Source: Ottelia alismoides
Taxonomy: Eukaryota > Streptophyta > Magnoliopsida > Alismatales > Hydrocharitaceae
Assembly (NCBI GenBank): GCA_037367405.1
Contig: JAZKJV010003259.1
Coordinates: 901,001 to 965,000 of the forward strand
Length of the DNA stretch: 64,000 nt
Direction of reading: 5' to 3'
The notes below the pieces were generated by a model. The model searched no databases. It saw only the letters and a program-made list of their open reading frames with translations, and was not told where the DNA came from. Within the stretch, counting starts at the first letter, position 1; every line of letters starts with the position of its first letter. Positions 13,224 through 24,869 of this stretch are shown here, in pieces. The position numbers and the translations under genes are program-made.

Positions 13224-14412
13224 TGATGAATACCCATTCATCACTCTTTATTCTTCTATTTTAGCTACAAAAACCTTTGCAAATACATGTAGATATATGT
13301 AAATACAAATAATTACCAAAAGCATGCATTGTGTAAAAACCTGTAATTAGCATGTTTTTGTGCAAAAATAAAAGAATAAAGAGTAAAAAGAAAAAAAAGG
13401 GAAATATTTAGAATAAATATTGAGCAGCCTAACCCAAGGGAGGGCTCAGCATGGGCTTGACCGCATAAAAGCCAAAGTAGAGGGAGATAGGAGCTCATGT
13501 GTAAATATTTGTGTAAATTCATAAAACTGTATTTTCCTCACCAAAAATACAGTTGTGAATACTTGTACATATTCATAAAAGATAAAAACAAAACAAAAAG
13601 GTGAAAATCAAAAAGACTTAAAAATACCCTCTCATCATGTACATAGACCATGCCTCTATATTTATTTAACCTTGTAAATAAATGATGTTATTTTCAAAAC
13701 TTTTTGTAAATATTCTAGGTTATATATTGTAAATAAATAAAATAAAAAGAATCAAAACAAAAATCAAATAAAAATTACAAAATACAAAATATAAAAAAAA
13801 GACTGTGTACATATACCATGTAGATACATGTACATATATATTTATTTCACCCTTGTATATAAATAATAAAAATAAAATAAAAATACCCTTTTATTCCTAA
13901 TTTTATACTATAAATAAATAAAATATAAAATAGGAATAAAAATGCACAAAAATAACAAATTAAAAATCAAAAAAATTAAAAAGACATATTGTACAAATAC
14001 CTATGTATAGCTATATAGTGTAAATACCCTATTTTTATTTTGAAAAATTAATTAAAAACTACCAAAAAATAGAAAAAATTAAAACAAAAATATTTCATGT
14101 TTTAAGTTTTTAATAATTCAGCCATTTATTATTTTTAATTGAATTTTTAAATCTTTTCCACGTGGCTGTTTCCCATTGGTCCACGGGGGATGTTGACCCC
14201 CGGTCAACTCCCTCCGCGGACCGTCTTCTCCAGCGGATCTTGCGCCCGACCCGTTTTCTCTTCTTTTTCCGCGCTTGATCCGCTCGCCTTCTCCGCAAAC
14301 CCCGGGTCCTATCGCTTCTTCGTACATCCGACATGCTCGCCGGGGTAGCCACATTGGGATCCGCGCTTTTCACAGCCCTACCCGATCAGCCCTAGTCGGG
14401 TCTGCACTCACG

Positions 14413-14418
14413 TATATT
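14413..14418 (+). promoter_or_regulatory. LTR TATA box (element C)
   Basis: TATATT within cacgtatattctgagctcc, at the position equivalent to the LTR B TATA box. It is weaker than the B version. Confidence 0.45.
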
Positions 14419-14670
14419 CTGAGCTCCGCCGCACGATTCCGCATCTTTGGCTAATCCGTTCCACCCCCAGTGAGCTCCAGTGCCCGAGCGTGAGTGACAG
14501 CTCGCTCCAGGTGCCGTCGCAGCGAGGAGAGGGGCCGGATACCACTGATCCGGCGAGTCAGCACCGCCGTGCTCCGCCCAGAGTAGGAGCTCGAGCCTCG
14601 GGCCGAGACAACCCTTGAGGCCACGACCAGGAGCTACCTCAGCTCCAGCATAGTCTCCTCGACCGCCCAG

Positions 14671-14980
14671 GTAATCCCTTAGCTTCCGTATTTAGTCTAA
14701 TTTCCCGTTTCCCCCAAATCGCTCCGTCACCGTTCTTCGTCGATTCCGACCACCTCGCGCACCCATTCGATCATCGGAATCCAGATCCATCTCCGCCTTC
14801 CCTCCGCGCACCTTCTCCGCCCCTCCATTCAACCCAGCTCGCACAGGAGCTGGGATTCGAATCCCCTCGCCGTCGCTTCGCCGGGGTTCGTCCGCACCGA
14901 CGCACACACCACCTCCACGACGCCTAACCGGGTCGAGGCACTTTGCCCTCGACCCGCGAATCTCCTGGTTCCCTTTGCAG
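14671..14980 (+). other. Putative intron in LTR leader (element C copy)
   Basis: Donor CCGCCCAG|GTAATC and acceptor CCCTTTGCAG|GTCAG, 310 bp apart, at the position equivalent to those in LTRs A and B. Confidence 0.5.
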
Positions 14981-16888
14981 GTCAGTGCGAGCCCATCTGA
15001 AGGCTCGAGTCTTCCAGGCCAGGAGCTCTCCTCCGCCGTCCTTGCCGGAGCCCTCTAGGGCTCGGCTGGGCCATCGGAGACCACCATCAGCTGCGGAGCT
15101 TCATCGCGCACCTTCTCCGATCTCCGGAGGCAGCAGGGGAGGATCCCAGCGCTCACACGAGGCCGGCGAAAGTCGCCGGGCACCTGTTCTTCGAGGATCT
15201 TCAGCCGCCGTCCGATCAGCCTCGACCTCCAGTTTTCATCTCGTCCATCCATTCTCGGAGGAGCAGTCACCGCCCGATCATTCAGAGGGACGATCTGGAC
15301 CATCCAAGCAGAGAGAGAGGCGCCAGCCACCAGCGTCCATCAGATCTTCCACGTGCCCTCCTCTCAGACGTCGATCAGGCCCACGTGTGAGAGGAGAAAG
15401 GCGCCCGCGTCCAGACCCGTCGGATCAGCCACGCGTCAATCATCCGGCCCTCGACGTTAAATAAGGGGTAATTTGTTTTAGGCCCCCTCTTAGTTTATGC
15501 TTTTAGTTCCAGTCCTGTAAATATTTTGCGTACTTTGTTTACGTTGGGTTATTTTGCATATTGGACCTCATACTTTAGATATTTGCACTTATACCCCTGT
15601 CTGTGTGGAGCCACGTGCTTCGTCACGTGTATGTTTGGGTTATTTGCAATATATTCCCTGTAGTTCTGGATGTTTAGAAATGAATGAAAACTTTTGAATA
15701 TTTGCATCTATGCCCCTGTGAATGTTTTAATTGCGCATGTGCGCTTATTTTAGGGTTATTTGCAATTAAGGTCCTCGGACTTTTGGTACGTGTTACCATT
15801 TAGTCTCCGGACTTTATTTTTATTACAGATAGGTCCCTGAGTGCCCCAGGCACGCGCTTGGCGCGTGACTTCTTGGGTTAATTGCACCAGGACCCCCAGA
15901 ACTTTGGGTATTTGCACTTTGGTCCCTGTGCACAGTGCCCTCTTGTCATTTTTGAATAAAATATCAAATCACCTCCAAATTCGATGAAAATTTGACCCAT
16001 GGTTCCTGCCATGCTGTAGGATTTTCGAGAATTGTTGAGGACATTTCTGAGTTTATTTGCTATTTTTAAAAATTCAAAAACCTCTATTTTTAGCACTGTT
16101 TAGTTTGAAAAATCACAAAAAAATATAAAAACCCCCCTGAAAATTCTATAAAAATTAGGTACCGTTTATTTTGTGTCCCTTGATTTTCTAGCCAATGTTG
16201 GCTATTTTTCATCATTGGAAAACCTTAAAAACTTAAAAACCCTCAAAAACCCATAAAAATTCCAATAAATACATTAAAAACCCAAAAACAATAATTCTGG
16301 TACCCGAATTTTCCTTGTTTTCTCTATTTTACAGGAAAATTACCTTCAGGCCCTTTTGAGGTCCTTAGATATTTTATCTGGGGATTTTGGGCCTGGCTGG
16401 ACAGTACCTTGCATTTTTGCTACTGTTTGATTTTTAGAAAATAAAATACACATCAGAAAAACTCCAAAAATTCACCAAAAACATTAAAAAACATAAAAAA
16501 CATAAAAATATTTTTGTCTGAATTTTTGCTTGCTTCTTGATGCATTAAATAATTTGTTGAAGTGTGCTTACTTTTGTTTTTCCTTATTTTCTTTACATAT
16601 TAAAAATCTAAAAAAAATTAAAAACAATTAAAAACCACTAAAAATGTTTTCCCTTTTTCTCTGATTTTTGACTACTTCGTAGGCTTTTTAGCCAATCCGT
16701 GCTCCTTGAGTTCGACCCTGGGTGCTATACCAGGTTAAACATATAGCAGGACCGCTTTTCGTGATTTTCTTGATTTGATCTTTTTCGAGTGGTTCATTTT
16801 TCTTGATTGACACATTCTGAGCGACTGAGGTCGCAACGACCTATTTTTCTGTACCTTCTACCTCTGTCGCTTTGCCGGTTGATCATCC

Positions 16889-17366
16889 GTCTCCCAGAAT
16901 GATGTCCTCCTGCCTCAAGCTTGTGGCAATAGGTGAGGACACTATGTTGCTCTTCTTGAGGAATACACCGTCTCCAGATGCTATCCCCTCCTTCATGATA
17001 AAGAGTGGAATTCTCCCAATGGTACGACTTGGCTTTTGCAAGAAGGGTCTCAAGTCGCTGTCTGGGCCAATCTTGTGGGACCTTCTTCGTGACAAGGTAA
17101 TTCACAATATCAGCGTACCATGGAAGTGAGGTGATTGCAAGGATCGCCTCATCTGGAAAAGTCTCTGTAATAGGTGTAATCTGATCCGAATCCTCAAGGT
17201 TCTCTAAACGGGAGAGGTGATCCGCCACAACATTTTTAACTCCAGGTTTATCCTTGATCTCTATATCAAACTCCTGGAGTAGAAGGATCCATATGGTCAA
17301 TCTGGCTTTGGCATCCTTCTTTGCCATTAAGTATCGGATGGCGGTGTGGTCAGTATAAATAGTCAC
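16889..17366 (-). pseudogene. pol: Element D pol fragment: RNase H to integrase zinc finger
   Basis: The minus-strand frame encodes [20 protein letters not shown] (end of RNase H), [17 protein letters not shown] (tether to integrase) and [11 protein letters not shown]...[14 protein letters not shown] (start of the HHCC zinc finger). It is very close to 43550-44025 of element B. The fragment stops on both sides. On the right it joins the end of LTR D through GAATG, the bases that normally lie between the LTR end and the PBS, so a large part of D (PBS, gag, protease, RT) has been deleted. On the left it meets the end of LTR C, where C was inserted. Confidence 0.87.
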
Positions 17367-17370
17367 ATTC

Positions 17371-20300
17371 TGATGATACGAAATCCGACGCGGTCGAGAT
17401 GGATAAAATAATTCACAATTGTTGTCGTTGTTCTCAACCACTCGAATCGGTCATCGAGAAAAATGATAAAACAAACCACTCGGAAAAGATAGAAATCGAT
17501 GAAAACAATGTAAGCGGCTTTTCGCTATTCTTTTTACCTGGTATAGCGATCAGGGTCGAACACAAGGAGCACGATTTAAAAACTAAGTAGTCAAATTTCG
17601 AAAATCAATTTTTAGTGGTTTTTCAATTTTATATTTTTTTTATTTTTAAAAGAAGCACAAACGGAGAAAAGTGATAAAACAAAACACACACAATCTTTTT
17701 GTATTTTTCAAAATAATTAAAAATATACAGAAAAGTCCAAAGAAAATGTTTTTGTGATTTTTATATTTTAAAATGTTTTGGTAATTTTTTCGCAATTTTC
17801 TGATATTTTTATGTTTTACTAAAAATGCAACAATGCAAAATAAAGCAAATAGTGCACTGACAGGAGTATTTTACAAGTTAAAAAGCTTTTAAGGTTCAAA
17901 ACTCCTGAGGATTATTTTTAACAAAAACTAGAGAACAATATCTACAATTGGAGACTGAAATCACAATTTTTGGATTTTTTAATAATTTTCTGCAATTTTT
18001 ATAAGATTTTTCGTATTTTGCAATTTTTTTTGTTTTTATAAATGGGAAATTGACAAAAATTGGTCAGAAAATAAAAGAAGCCGAAATGCACCTACAGTAA
18101 TTTTTTTTGTGGAATTTTTAGGCACTTTTTCGATTTTTATGAATTATGAAAATTCTAATAAGGAAAAGACACTATTTTTGATTTTTTTAAATATATCAAA
18201 TCAAATTCAAAATGCTACGAAAACTTTATACAAGGTTAACAACCACATCAGGACCGTACACCATTTTTTTGAAATTTTTCGAGCAACACAAATATTTATT
18301 CTGATGAAAAGTGTATGCAAAATAAACAATCTGACCTCCAGGGACTAAAACGTAATTATCAAAAAGTATTTACAGAAAATATAAAAATAATAAACAGTAG
18401 GGTGGAATCGCAAATTACCCAAAATGCCTGACGCACGTGGCTCTGGAGCTCTAACAGGGGCGTTGCCGTAATTTGAAGAATATCCAAGCGGTTTTCTAAT
18501 ATTTGCTCATTTTTTATTTGAGCCCCTAGGGTTCTTTTGTTGATCGATCTTTCTCAACCACACAGGGGGAAGAGATGGGGCGCCGCCGCCACCACCAAGA
18601 TGGAGGGAGGCGGGAGCTGCGCCCGCGCGGAGGCTGGAAGGGCGGAAGGACGGTGCTGGAGCACCGCGCGTCGAGCGGGTCGCGAGGTCTGGCGTGAAGG
18701 GCGGCAGAGGCCGCACGCGTCGCTGCAGGAGCGGAGGGAGGGGCCGGCGTCGGGGCGCTGGGCGGAGGTGCAGATGGGCGGCAGGGGGCTGGAAGGGCGG
18801 AAGGACGGTGCTGGAGCACCGCGCGTCGGGCGGGTCGCGCGGTCTGGCGTGAAGGGCGGCAGAGGCCGCACACGTCGCTGCAGGAGCGGAGGGAGGGGCC
18901 GGCGTCGGGGCGCTGGGCGGAGGTGCAGATGGGCGACAGGGGGCTGCTCGCTGGAGGAGGGACGTGGAGCGCGCCGAAGGGGGCCGGGCACGCGCGGACG
19001 CGCGCGGGTTGAACTGGGGGCGGTGCTGTTGCTGGCCGCGCGCGAACAGCGCGGAGGAGATGGCGGTTGCTTGGGGTCGCGCGTGGAGGCGCGGGCGGTC
19101 AGGCCGAGGAAGATGGGGCAGCACCTGGTGGCGCGGGCCTCGACGCCGCGCTGGGAGGAGTCGAGGAGGAGCCGCTGGGCACGGGCGGCGGGGAGGCACC
19201 GCGGGCTGGCGGCGCGGGAGGTTCCGTGCGCGGGGGAGGAATCACACCTGCGTTATTATTTTTTGTTTTTTTTGTTGAATTTTTTATTTATGTATTATCA
19301 GCAGATAATAAAAGGAAATTTTTGATTTGTTAGAAAATATACACAGAGATGAGATTGAAAAAGAATGTTTTTTTTATTATTATTCTCCTGCAAAACAGAA
19401 TGTTAGAGAAAAAGAGAAAAAAATCTTTTTATGTTTCCTTTATATTATCCTGCAAAACAAATGTTAGATATAAGAAGAAGAACAAAAATTTTATTGTTTT
19501 TTTACTTCTTCCTGCAAAACAACTGTGAGATAAACAGGGAGAATCCTTATATGATTTTTTTATTTTTTTTATTTTTTTATTTATGCACAATAATAGGAAA
19601 TTTGAATGGGTTCGGATCCGCGAAATGAGAGAAAGATCCGTGAATCCGACTACCGTACGTGGTCGGATGTGAGAGGTTGTGCGAGGTAGAACGTGAATAT
19701 GGAGGGATAACGAAATGAGATGAAAATCGGTGTCGGATGTGGATTAAAGTGTGATTGAAATTTTTGAGATTTTTTAATCTAAAAATTACTCCCTACTCCT
19801 ACGCTAAGATCTAAGCCTACAATTACCTAGGGAAAAAGACAAGTAAAATTGGGATCTCACCTCGGGGATCGGACAAGCCATGATGGCCTCGACGCAGCTC
19901 ACGCCGCTGTCACCGACTGGATCGGAGGCTAGAACCCTCTTCAACAAGAAATCTTCTCGGAAACCGGGCTCCTCTCCGCCAAAGATTGATCCCGTGTGAA
20001 TGAGGGAGGAGGAGCCCATTAAAAAGAGAAGAAAATCAAAAATGGAAGATATTCACAAATGAGGAAAGTGTTTATTTGTTAATTAAATAAAATAATTGAA
20101 TAAATAAAATAAATAATTAATTAAGAACGAATTTCGTAATTAATTAAAATAAATAAATTAAATAATTCCCAAAAATCAATTAACCACCTTAATGGTGGCT
20201 ATTTAAGGCACAAAATCAAATCTTTACATAAAAGGTAAGTTATCAAATCAAATGAATTCAAATAAATCAATAAATTAAATAATTACATATGATTTTCGTA

Positions 20301-21193
20301 ATTAAATAAATTAAATTAATTAATGTGAGACAATTAATTTTTTTGGTAATTTTTATTTAGGGAAATTAATTGTATACATATATTATACACATATAATACA
20401 ATATACATAGGTACATATAAGGAAATATTTTTATAAAAGATTTTTTAAATTTATATCTTTTTTTTTAATTTTTTATTTTTAATCAAAGTAGTATTTACAA
20501 ATATATACATTATAAAAATAAATATGAAGTATATGGGAAAACTGTACAAAACACCCCAGAAAATTGAATTTTTAACCGTAACTCCAAAAAGTACGAAACC
20601 ACAGCCATTTGAAAGATAATTTAATTTATAGTATGATGGAAGTGAGTTTGGTTCAATTTGAGCTTGTATGGATTCGGAATTGATGTTTCAATTATCACTT
20701 TGTGGCTTTTTCTGGGTGTAATTATTTGCAATATATACAATATTCTATTTTACAAATATTTTTATTATTTACAACACAATTTTATTTACAACTTTTATTT
20801 ACGAAAATAATTAGTTTGAGGTCACATTATGTACAGATAAAATAATGTAAGTTTTGTATAAATATACATGAAAAATATTTACAAGATATTTTTGATTTTT
20901 CTGACAAACGACCCTATCTCCTCCTACTTTATTCCTGGTCGATCAGGTCAAGTCTTGACCTTCTCTCGGGGTTTGGGTCAGTCTGTATTTATTGCATAAC
21001 TACATCCTTTATTTTTTTTTCTTTTTCTTTTCATCTTTATTCTTTTATTTATGTACAAAAAGTGTTAAAAATGCAATTTTAATAAATGCATGCAAAATGG
21101 TAAAATTATGAAATTAAAGGGTATTTACATGTGTTTGACTAAGAAAATGAAGCTAAAATAAAAGAATAAAGGCGATGAATCGTGGATTCATCA
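17371..21193 (-). repeat. LTR of element D
   Basis: Bounded by TGATGATACG at 17371 and GATTCATCA at 21193, so the minus strand starts TGATGAATCCACGATTCATC and ends CGTATCATCA. Length is 3823 bp. It has the family layout: end motif near 17525-17570 (cctggtatagcg...gggtcgaacacaagg), a GC-rich core (18530-19240), then AT-rich U3 (20040-21170). On the minus strand a possible donor CCCGAG|GTGAGA (near 19859) and acceptor ACGCAG|GTG (near 19250) bracket about 600 bp, which may correspond to the intron-like segment in LTRs A-C. Open frames in the core reflect GC content and I do not call them genes. Confidence 0.82.
18632..18941 (+). repeat. 155-bp tandem duplication in the GC-rich core of LTR D
   Basis: Two adjacent copies with a 155-bp period, each beginning ggctggaagggcggaaggac (18632 and 18787), differing at only a few bases. 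The duplication is very GC-rich and is not seen in the LTR cores of A, B or C. Confidence 0.85.
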
Positions 21194-22819
21194 TTCCGGA
21201 AACCTCACTACAACAAAGATCACATGCCTTCCACTCGTATGGGAACTCGAAGCTCATAGAAGAAATAGGAAATTGGCCAAAGATCGGAAGAAAAATGGGT
21301 TCCACGAGTTCTTATAAACGAAAAAGGATGAAAGTTTGAACGTGAAAAGTGCACGAACCAAGGTCGGATTGAGGGAAAATAAGGTCGGTCGAAAATCTCA
21401 GATCTACAATGATTCTTCCAGTGAAGAAAACATGTCAAAAAGTTCTCGAATGTGATCGGAAAAAATGGGGGAAATAGGAGGGTCACGTGGTTATTCGGTT
21501 AGATTAGGGGATGGAGAGTTGACAAAACGTCAACAAAGCATAATGGGCTAATCAGACGCCTCCGTGATTAAGATAAAATAAGAAAAAGAAATATAAAAAA
21601 TTAAATAGAAATAAATTTAAAAAGTTTTAAATTTAAAATTTATTAAAATAAAAATATTTATAATTTAATAAACTATTTTTCATGATTTTTAATAAATTAA
21701 ATAAATTAATTTATAAATAATTAAAATACACCTATTTACATGTATTAAATATGTATATACAATGTACACTTATTTTTAATTATTATTTTTTACAAAAATA
21801 CATGTTATTTATATTTTATTTATTTACATAATAATTTAATGGTTTTAAATACATTTTTATTTTTATAAATTTTTTTAATTCAATAAATAAGAACATATAT
21901 GTATAATATATATACATTGTGCCTATGTATAAATACAATTATTTATTTTTAGTTTTTTTATCTTTGGTATTTTCATTGTAGTCTATATAAATGATATAAA
22001 ATATATACAAAATATAAAAAAATACAATATGTTCAAAATTCTATAAAAAAATTAAATACATAAACAATTAAATACATATATAGTAACACTGCGGAAAGAC
22101 AACTTTCACGTCTCAACTCCAAATTTAATGAAATCACTTTAATTTTGAAGCTTATTTTATTTAAAATAAAATGAAAGTTAATTTTCTTCATTTTGAGTTC
22201 GTTTGGCTTAATTATGGTTGTGCGACTTTTTCATAGTGTTTCTCTTTTATTCTGGACCAGATTTATTTTCGTAATCATTTTTATTATTTAAAATACATTT
22301 TTATGTACAAATTTCAAGAAGGAAATATTTTTATTTGAGGTTGAATTAATGATAAATAAAATAGTATAAAATATGTGCAAAGTGAATATGGTGAATATGC
22401 ACAATGCTACTTTGAGTTTATGAGATTTTTATACGTTATTGGCGCTATCTCCCTCAACTTTATTCCTTATCAACCATGTCAATGCTTGATCAGGTCTCGG
22501 GGTTTCTGGTCTGTCAATATCTATTACATATATACATCCTTCATTCTTTCCTTTTCTTTTCTTCTTTATTCTTTTATTTTGGTATAAATAAGTGCTAAAT
22601 ATACAATATTAACAATTGATGTCCTGGTTGTTGTAATATTTAGTTTTTAATCAATAAAGTTTGGGGTGGCCACCTACGAGTGTTTCCCCCTTTTTGGTCT
22701 CAAAAAAAACAATTGATGTCAGATTATTAAAATATGAGAATTGATATTATTTACATGTACTTTATCGAAGATTTTAAGCTAAAAGGAAAGAATAAAGACG
22801 ATGAATTGATGATTCATCA
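21194..22819 (-). repeat. Partial LTR E (Athila group)
   Basis: Ends GATTCATCA at 22819, so on the minus strand it starts TGATGAATCATCAATTCATC, as do LTRs A-D. It has the AT-rich block and, near 21515-21540, a diverged copy of the gttgac...gtcaac motif found in the U3 of LTRs A-C. The rest of the LTR is missing at 21194, where LTR D begins, which fits insertion of D into E with E continuing outside the window. Confidence 0.72.
22624..22707 (+). mobile_element. Severely 5'-truncated LINE tail (84 bp)
   Basis: An 84-bp insertion ending ggtctcaaaaaa, flanked by a perfect 13-bp duplication AACAATTGATGTC (22611-22623 and 22708-22720). The 3' A-run and duplication length fit target-primed reverse transcription by an L1-type LINE. 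The body (ttggggtggccacctacg) looks like a LINE 3' end. Confidence 0.8.
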
Positions 22820-22882
22820 ATGACCTTAAGGGGAGTGAACCATAGTGGAACTTTATTTTTCTAAAATTTCAATTTCTATGTG

Positions 22883-23296
22883 CACTGCAACAAAATTATT
22901 GTATAGCGACTATTTTTAACATCCATCGTCATATTTTCCATGTTATTCTTATAATAACGAATAATATTTGTTGCAAAATTAACTCCCCTCTTGTAATTTA
23001 CAACAAATGTTTATTCATTGTTAAAGGTAGACATATCGGTGATTATTCATTTACTTTGTTGTTAAATTTTGTTTTTTAAACTTTGCAATAATTAAAGGAA
23101 AAAGTCGACGGATAGCTATTTTTTATGATTTGTTACTATCAATATAAAAAAAATGAATACGATATTTGTTGTGTATCCAAAGAACTACCAGCAATCTAAT
23201 TTCACAATGAATATCATTGATATAAATTCTACAACGGAAGATATTATAAAAATATTAAATTATTCGTTATTACAAGTCAGCTTTGTTGGAGTAGTG
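22883..23296. repeat. Possible degenerate CACTA-like MITE
   Basis: Begins CACTGCAACAAAATTATTG and ends in a related inverted form (CTTTGTTGGAGTAGTG). There is no matching 3-bp target duplication, and the termini match only partly. The inside is AT-rich and noncoding. Confidence 0.3.
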
Positions 23297-23783
23297 CCAA
23301 CCTATATGGAACCTCATGCATGGGTAGGGTAATCTTCATCCATTCGTTGGATACTTTAATATAAATGATTAAATGCAAGATGTGCAATGCTATTGTGAAG
23401 AGGTACCTATATATATCTATGATAATGAACCCCTATTTTACGTATATATCCTTTGGACTGCCCTTCATCAGTTTTCAAGGGGTAGACCGTAGAGCACTGT
23501 ACGCCAGTACATAACCAGAGCAGAGAGTTAACAAAGTCAAAAGATGGACTTGATGTTTAATCATGGAGTCAACTTGCTTGGCCTTCAATTAAGACCATTC
23601 AGTGAATCAACCATGATTCAATTACGACGGTCTTTTTTTTCTGTAGCGTTCCTCTCGCATCACACGCCATCGACCATTCCAGAAGGCTTTCACCAATAAG
23701 AAAACATGCATGAAAACTACCTTACGCTTTCAATATTATATAGAAGTTTGAGATAGAGAGATCCTTTGTTGTGGTGTGTAGTT
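23297..23783. other. Intergenic, nothing recognised
   Basis: AT-rich sequence without a credible open frame, repeat or RNA gene. Confidence 0.6.
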
Positions 23784-23786
23784 TGA

Positions 23787-24093
23787 CTACAAGAAAACAA
23801 GTTGTGGTTACAGAACTATGACCACGGATATAGGGTTTGTGGCCAGAGAATTGAGCTCTGGCCACGACACATCGTTGCCAGTAGTCGTAGCTACAAGTCT
23901 CGTCGCGAGAGCTTTCTCGCCACGAATATGCCGTGACCACTACAAGTGGCCACAGAACTTATCGTGGCCACAACTTTTATATGAAGACTTTGGCCACGGA
24001 TTATGGCTACGAGAAACTAGTGGCCACGGAATTATCGTGGCCACAAGTTTCCGTAGCCACATTACGTGGCTACAACTCATTTTTCTTGTAGTG
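23787..24093. mobile_element. CACTA-type MITE, copy 1
   Basis: Begins CTACAAGAAAACAAGTTGTG and ends TTTTTCTTGTAGTG. TGA occurs on both sides (23784-23786 and 24094-24096), a 3-bp duplication typical of CACTA elements, if the first two terminal bases (CA) have been lost. The inside is full of GTGGCCAC-like palindromes. It is about 85-90% like copy 2 by eye. Confidence 0.8.
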
Positions 24094-24557
24094 TGAGCGG
24101 TTCACATGATTTTGGACGGTATGAGTCTACAAAAAATGTAAAATCGTGCAAATCGTTCGATCAAGATCGAACAGTACTTATGATCACAGCAGACTCTACT
24201 GCATTTTAGCCCACAACAGACGATCCGGGTCCTTCCAGAGAACCTCAAACCCTAATTGCCCCAACAACAAAAGATCACACATAAAAAACATTTCGTTTCT
24301 CTTGATGACAGATACACGTCGAGGTCGAGAGATATGTAGAAGATAAGATATGTTCGCTGAAGAGGGGTCTAAAATAGACCAAGCAATCGGACTTGCACTC
24401 GACTGGACTACTTCTACAATTACACGTATTTAATTATGAGAAAGGGAATCTATGTATATTATATGTTTGAAGCAAGGCAGGCCTTCTCATCTCATTCATT
24501 GTGACTGGACGATTAAATAAAAAAAATAAAAAGCCAGCTTAATAATCTGTCTACTGT
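24094..24557. other. Intergenic, nothing recognised
   Basis: No credible coding frame. Short frames here lack family similarity that I can recognise. Confidence 0.55.
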
Positions 24558-24866
24558 CACTACAAGGAAAACAAGTTGCGGCTATAGAACTATGACCACG
24601 GATATGTGGTTTGTGGCCACAGAATTGGACTCTGACCACGACATACCGTGGCCAGTAGCCGTAGCTACAAGTCTCGTCGCTAGAGTTCACTAGCCACGAA
24701 TATGCCGTGACCACTACAAGCGGCCACAGAACTTATCGCGGCCACAACTCTTATATGAAGACTTTACCAGGGATTGTGGCTACGGGAAACTAGTGGCCAC
24801 GGAATTATCGTGGTCACAAGTTTCCGTAGCCACATTCCGTGGCCACAACTCATTTTTCTTGTAGTG
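24558..24866. mobile_element. CACTA-type MITE, copy 2 (intact termini)
   Basis: 309 bp, CACTACAAGGAAAACAAGTT at the left and CATTTTTCTTGTAGTG at the right, flanked by the perfect 3-bp duplication TGT (24555-24557 and 24867-24869). CACTA termini plus a 3-bp duplication identify the superfamily. There is no coding capacity. GTGGCCAC/GTGACCAC motifs recur throughout. Confidence 0.9.
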
Positions 24867-24869
24867 TGT

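Larger units (their letters stand above)
11641..16888 (+). mobile_element. Athila-type element C, 3' part
   Basis: Plus-strand remnant made of the 3' untranslated part (11641-13223) and 3' LTR (13224-16888). It aligns with 45555-50760 of element B. Its upstream part must lie left of element A, which was inserted into it; that part is outside the window. On the right it abuts minus-strand pol sequence of element D at 16889. Confidence 0.82.
13224..16888 (+). repeat. 3' LTR of element C
   Basis: Starts TGATGAATACCCATTCATCA at 13224 and ends GGTTGATCATCC near 16888. The expected final CATCA reads CATCC, so the last base has changed or the exact end is 16887. Length is about 3665 bp, close to LTR B (3624-3644). 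It contains the same TATA region, intron-like segment (14671-14980), TTTGCA/CCCCTG degenerate repeats (15470-15960) and end motif GTTCGACCCTGG (about 16710-16730). Open frames across the GC-rich core (such as 14943-15464) begin at a non-ATG codon and are not supported as genes. Confidence 0.87.

Noticed and set aside
14943..15464. 173-codon frame in LTR C and similar frames in LTRs A and B
   Set aside because: Starts at a non-ATG codon within the intron-like segment; the frame is not kept between copies and looks compositional.
18507..19325. Long Arg/Pro/Gly-rich frames on both strands
   Set aside because: Product of very GC-rich LTR sequence with a tandem duplication; no family motif, overlapping frames on both strands.
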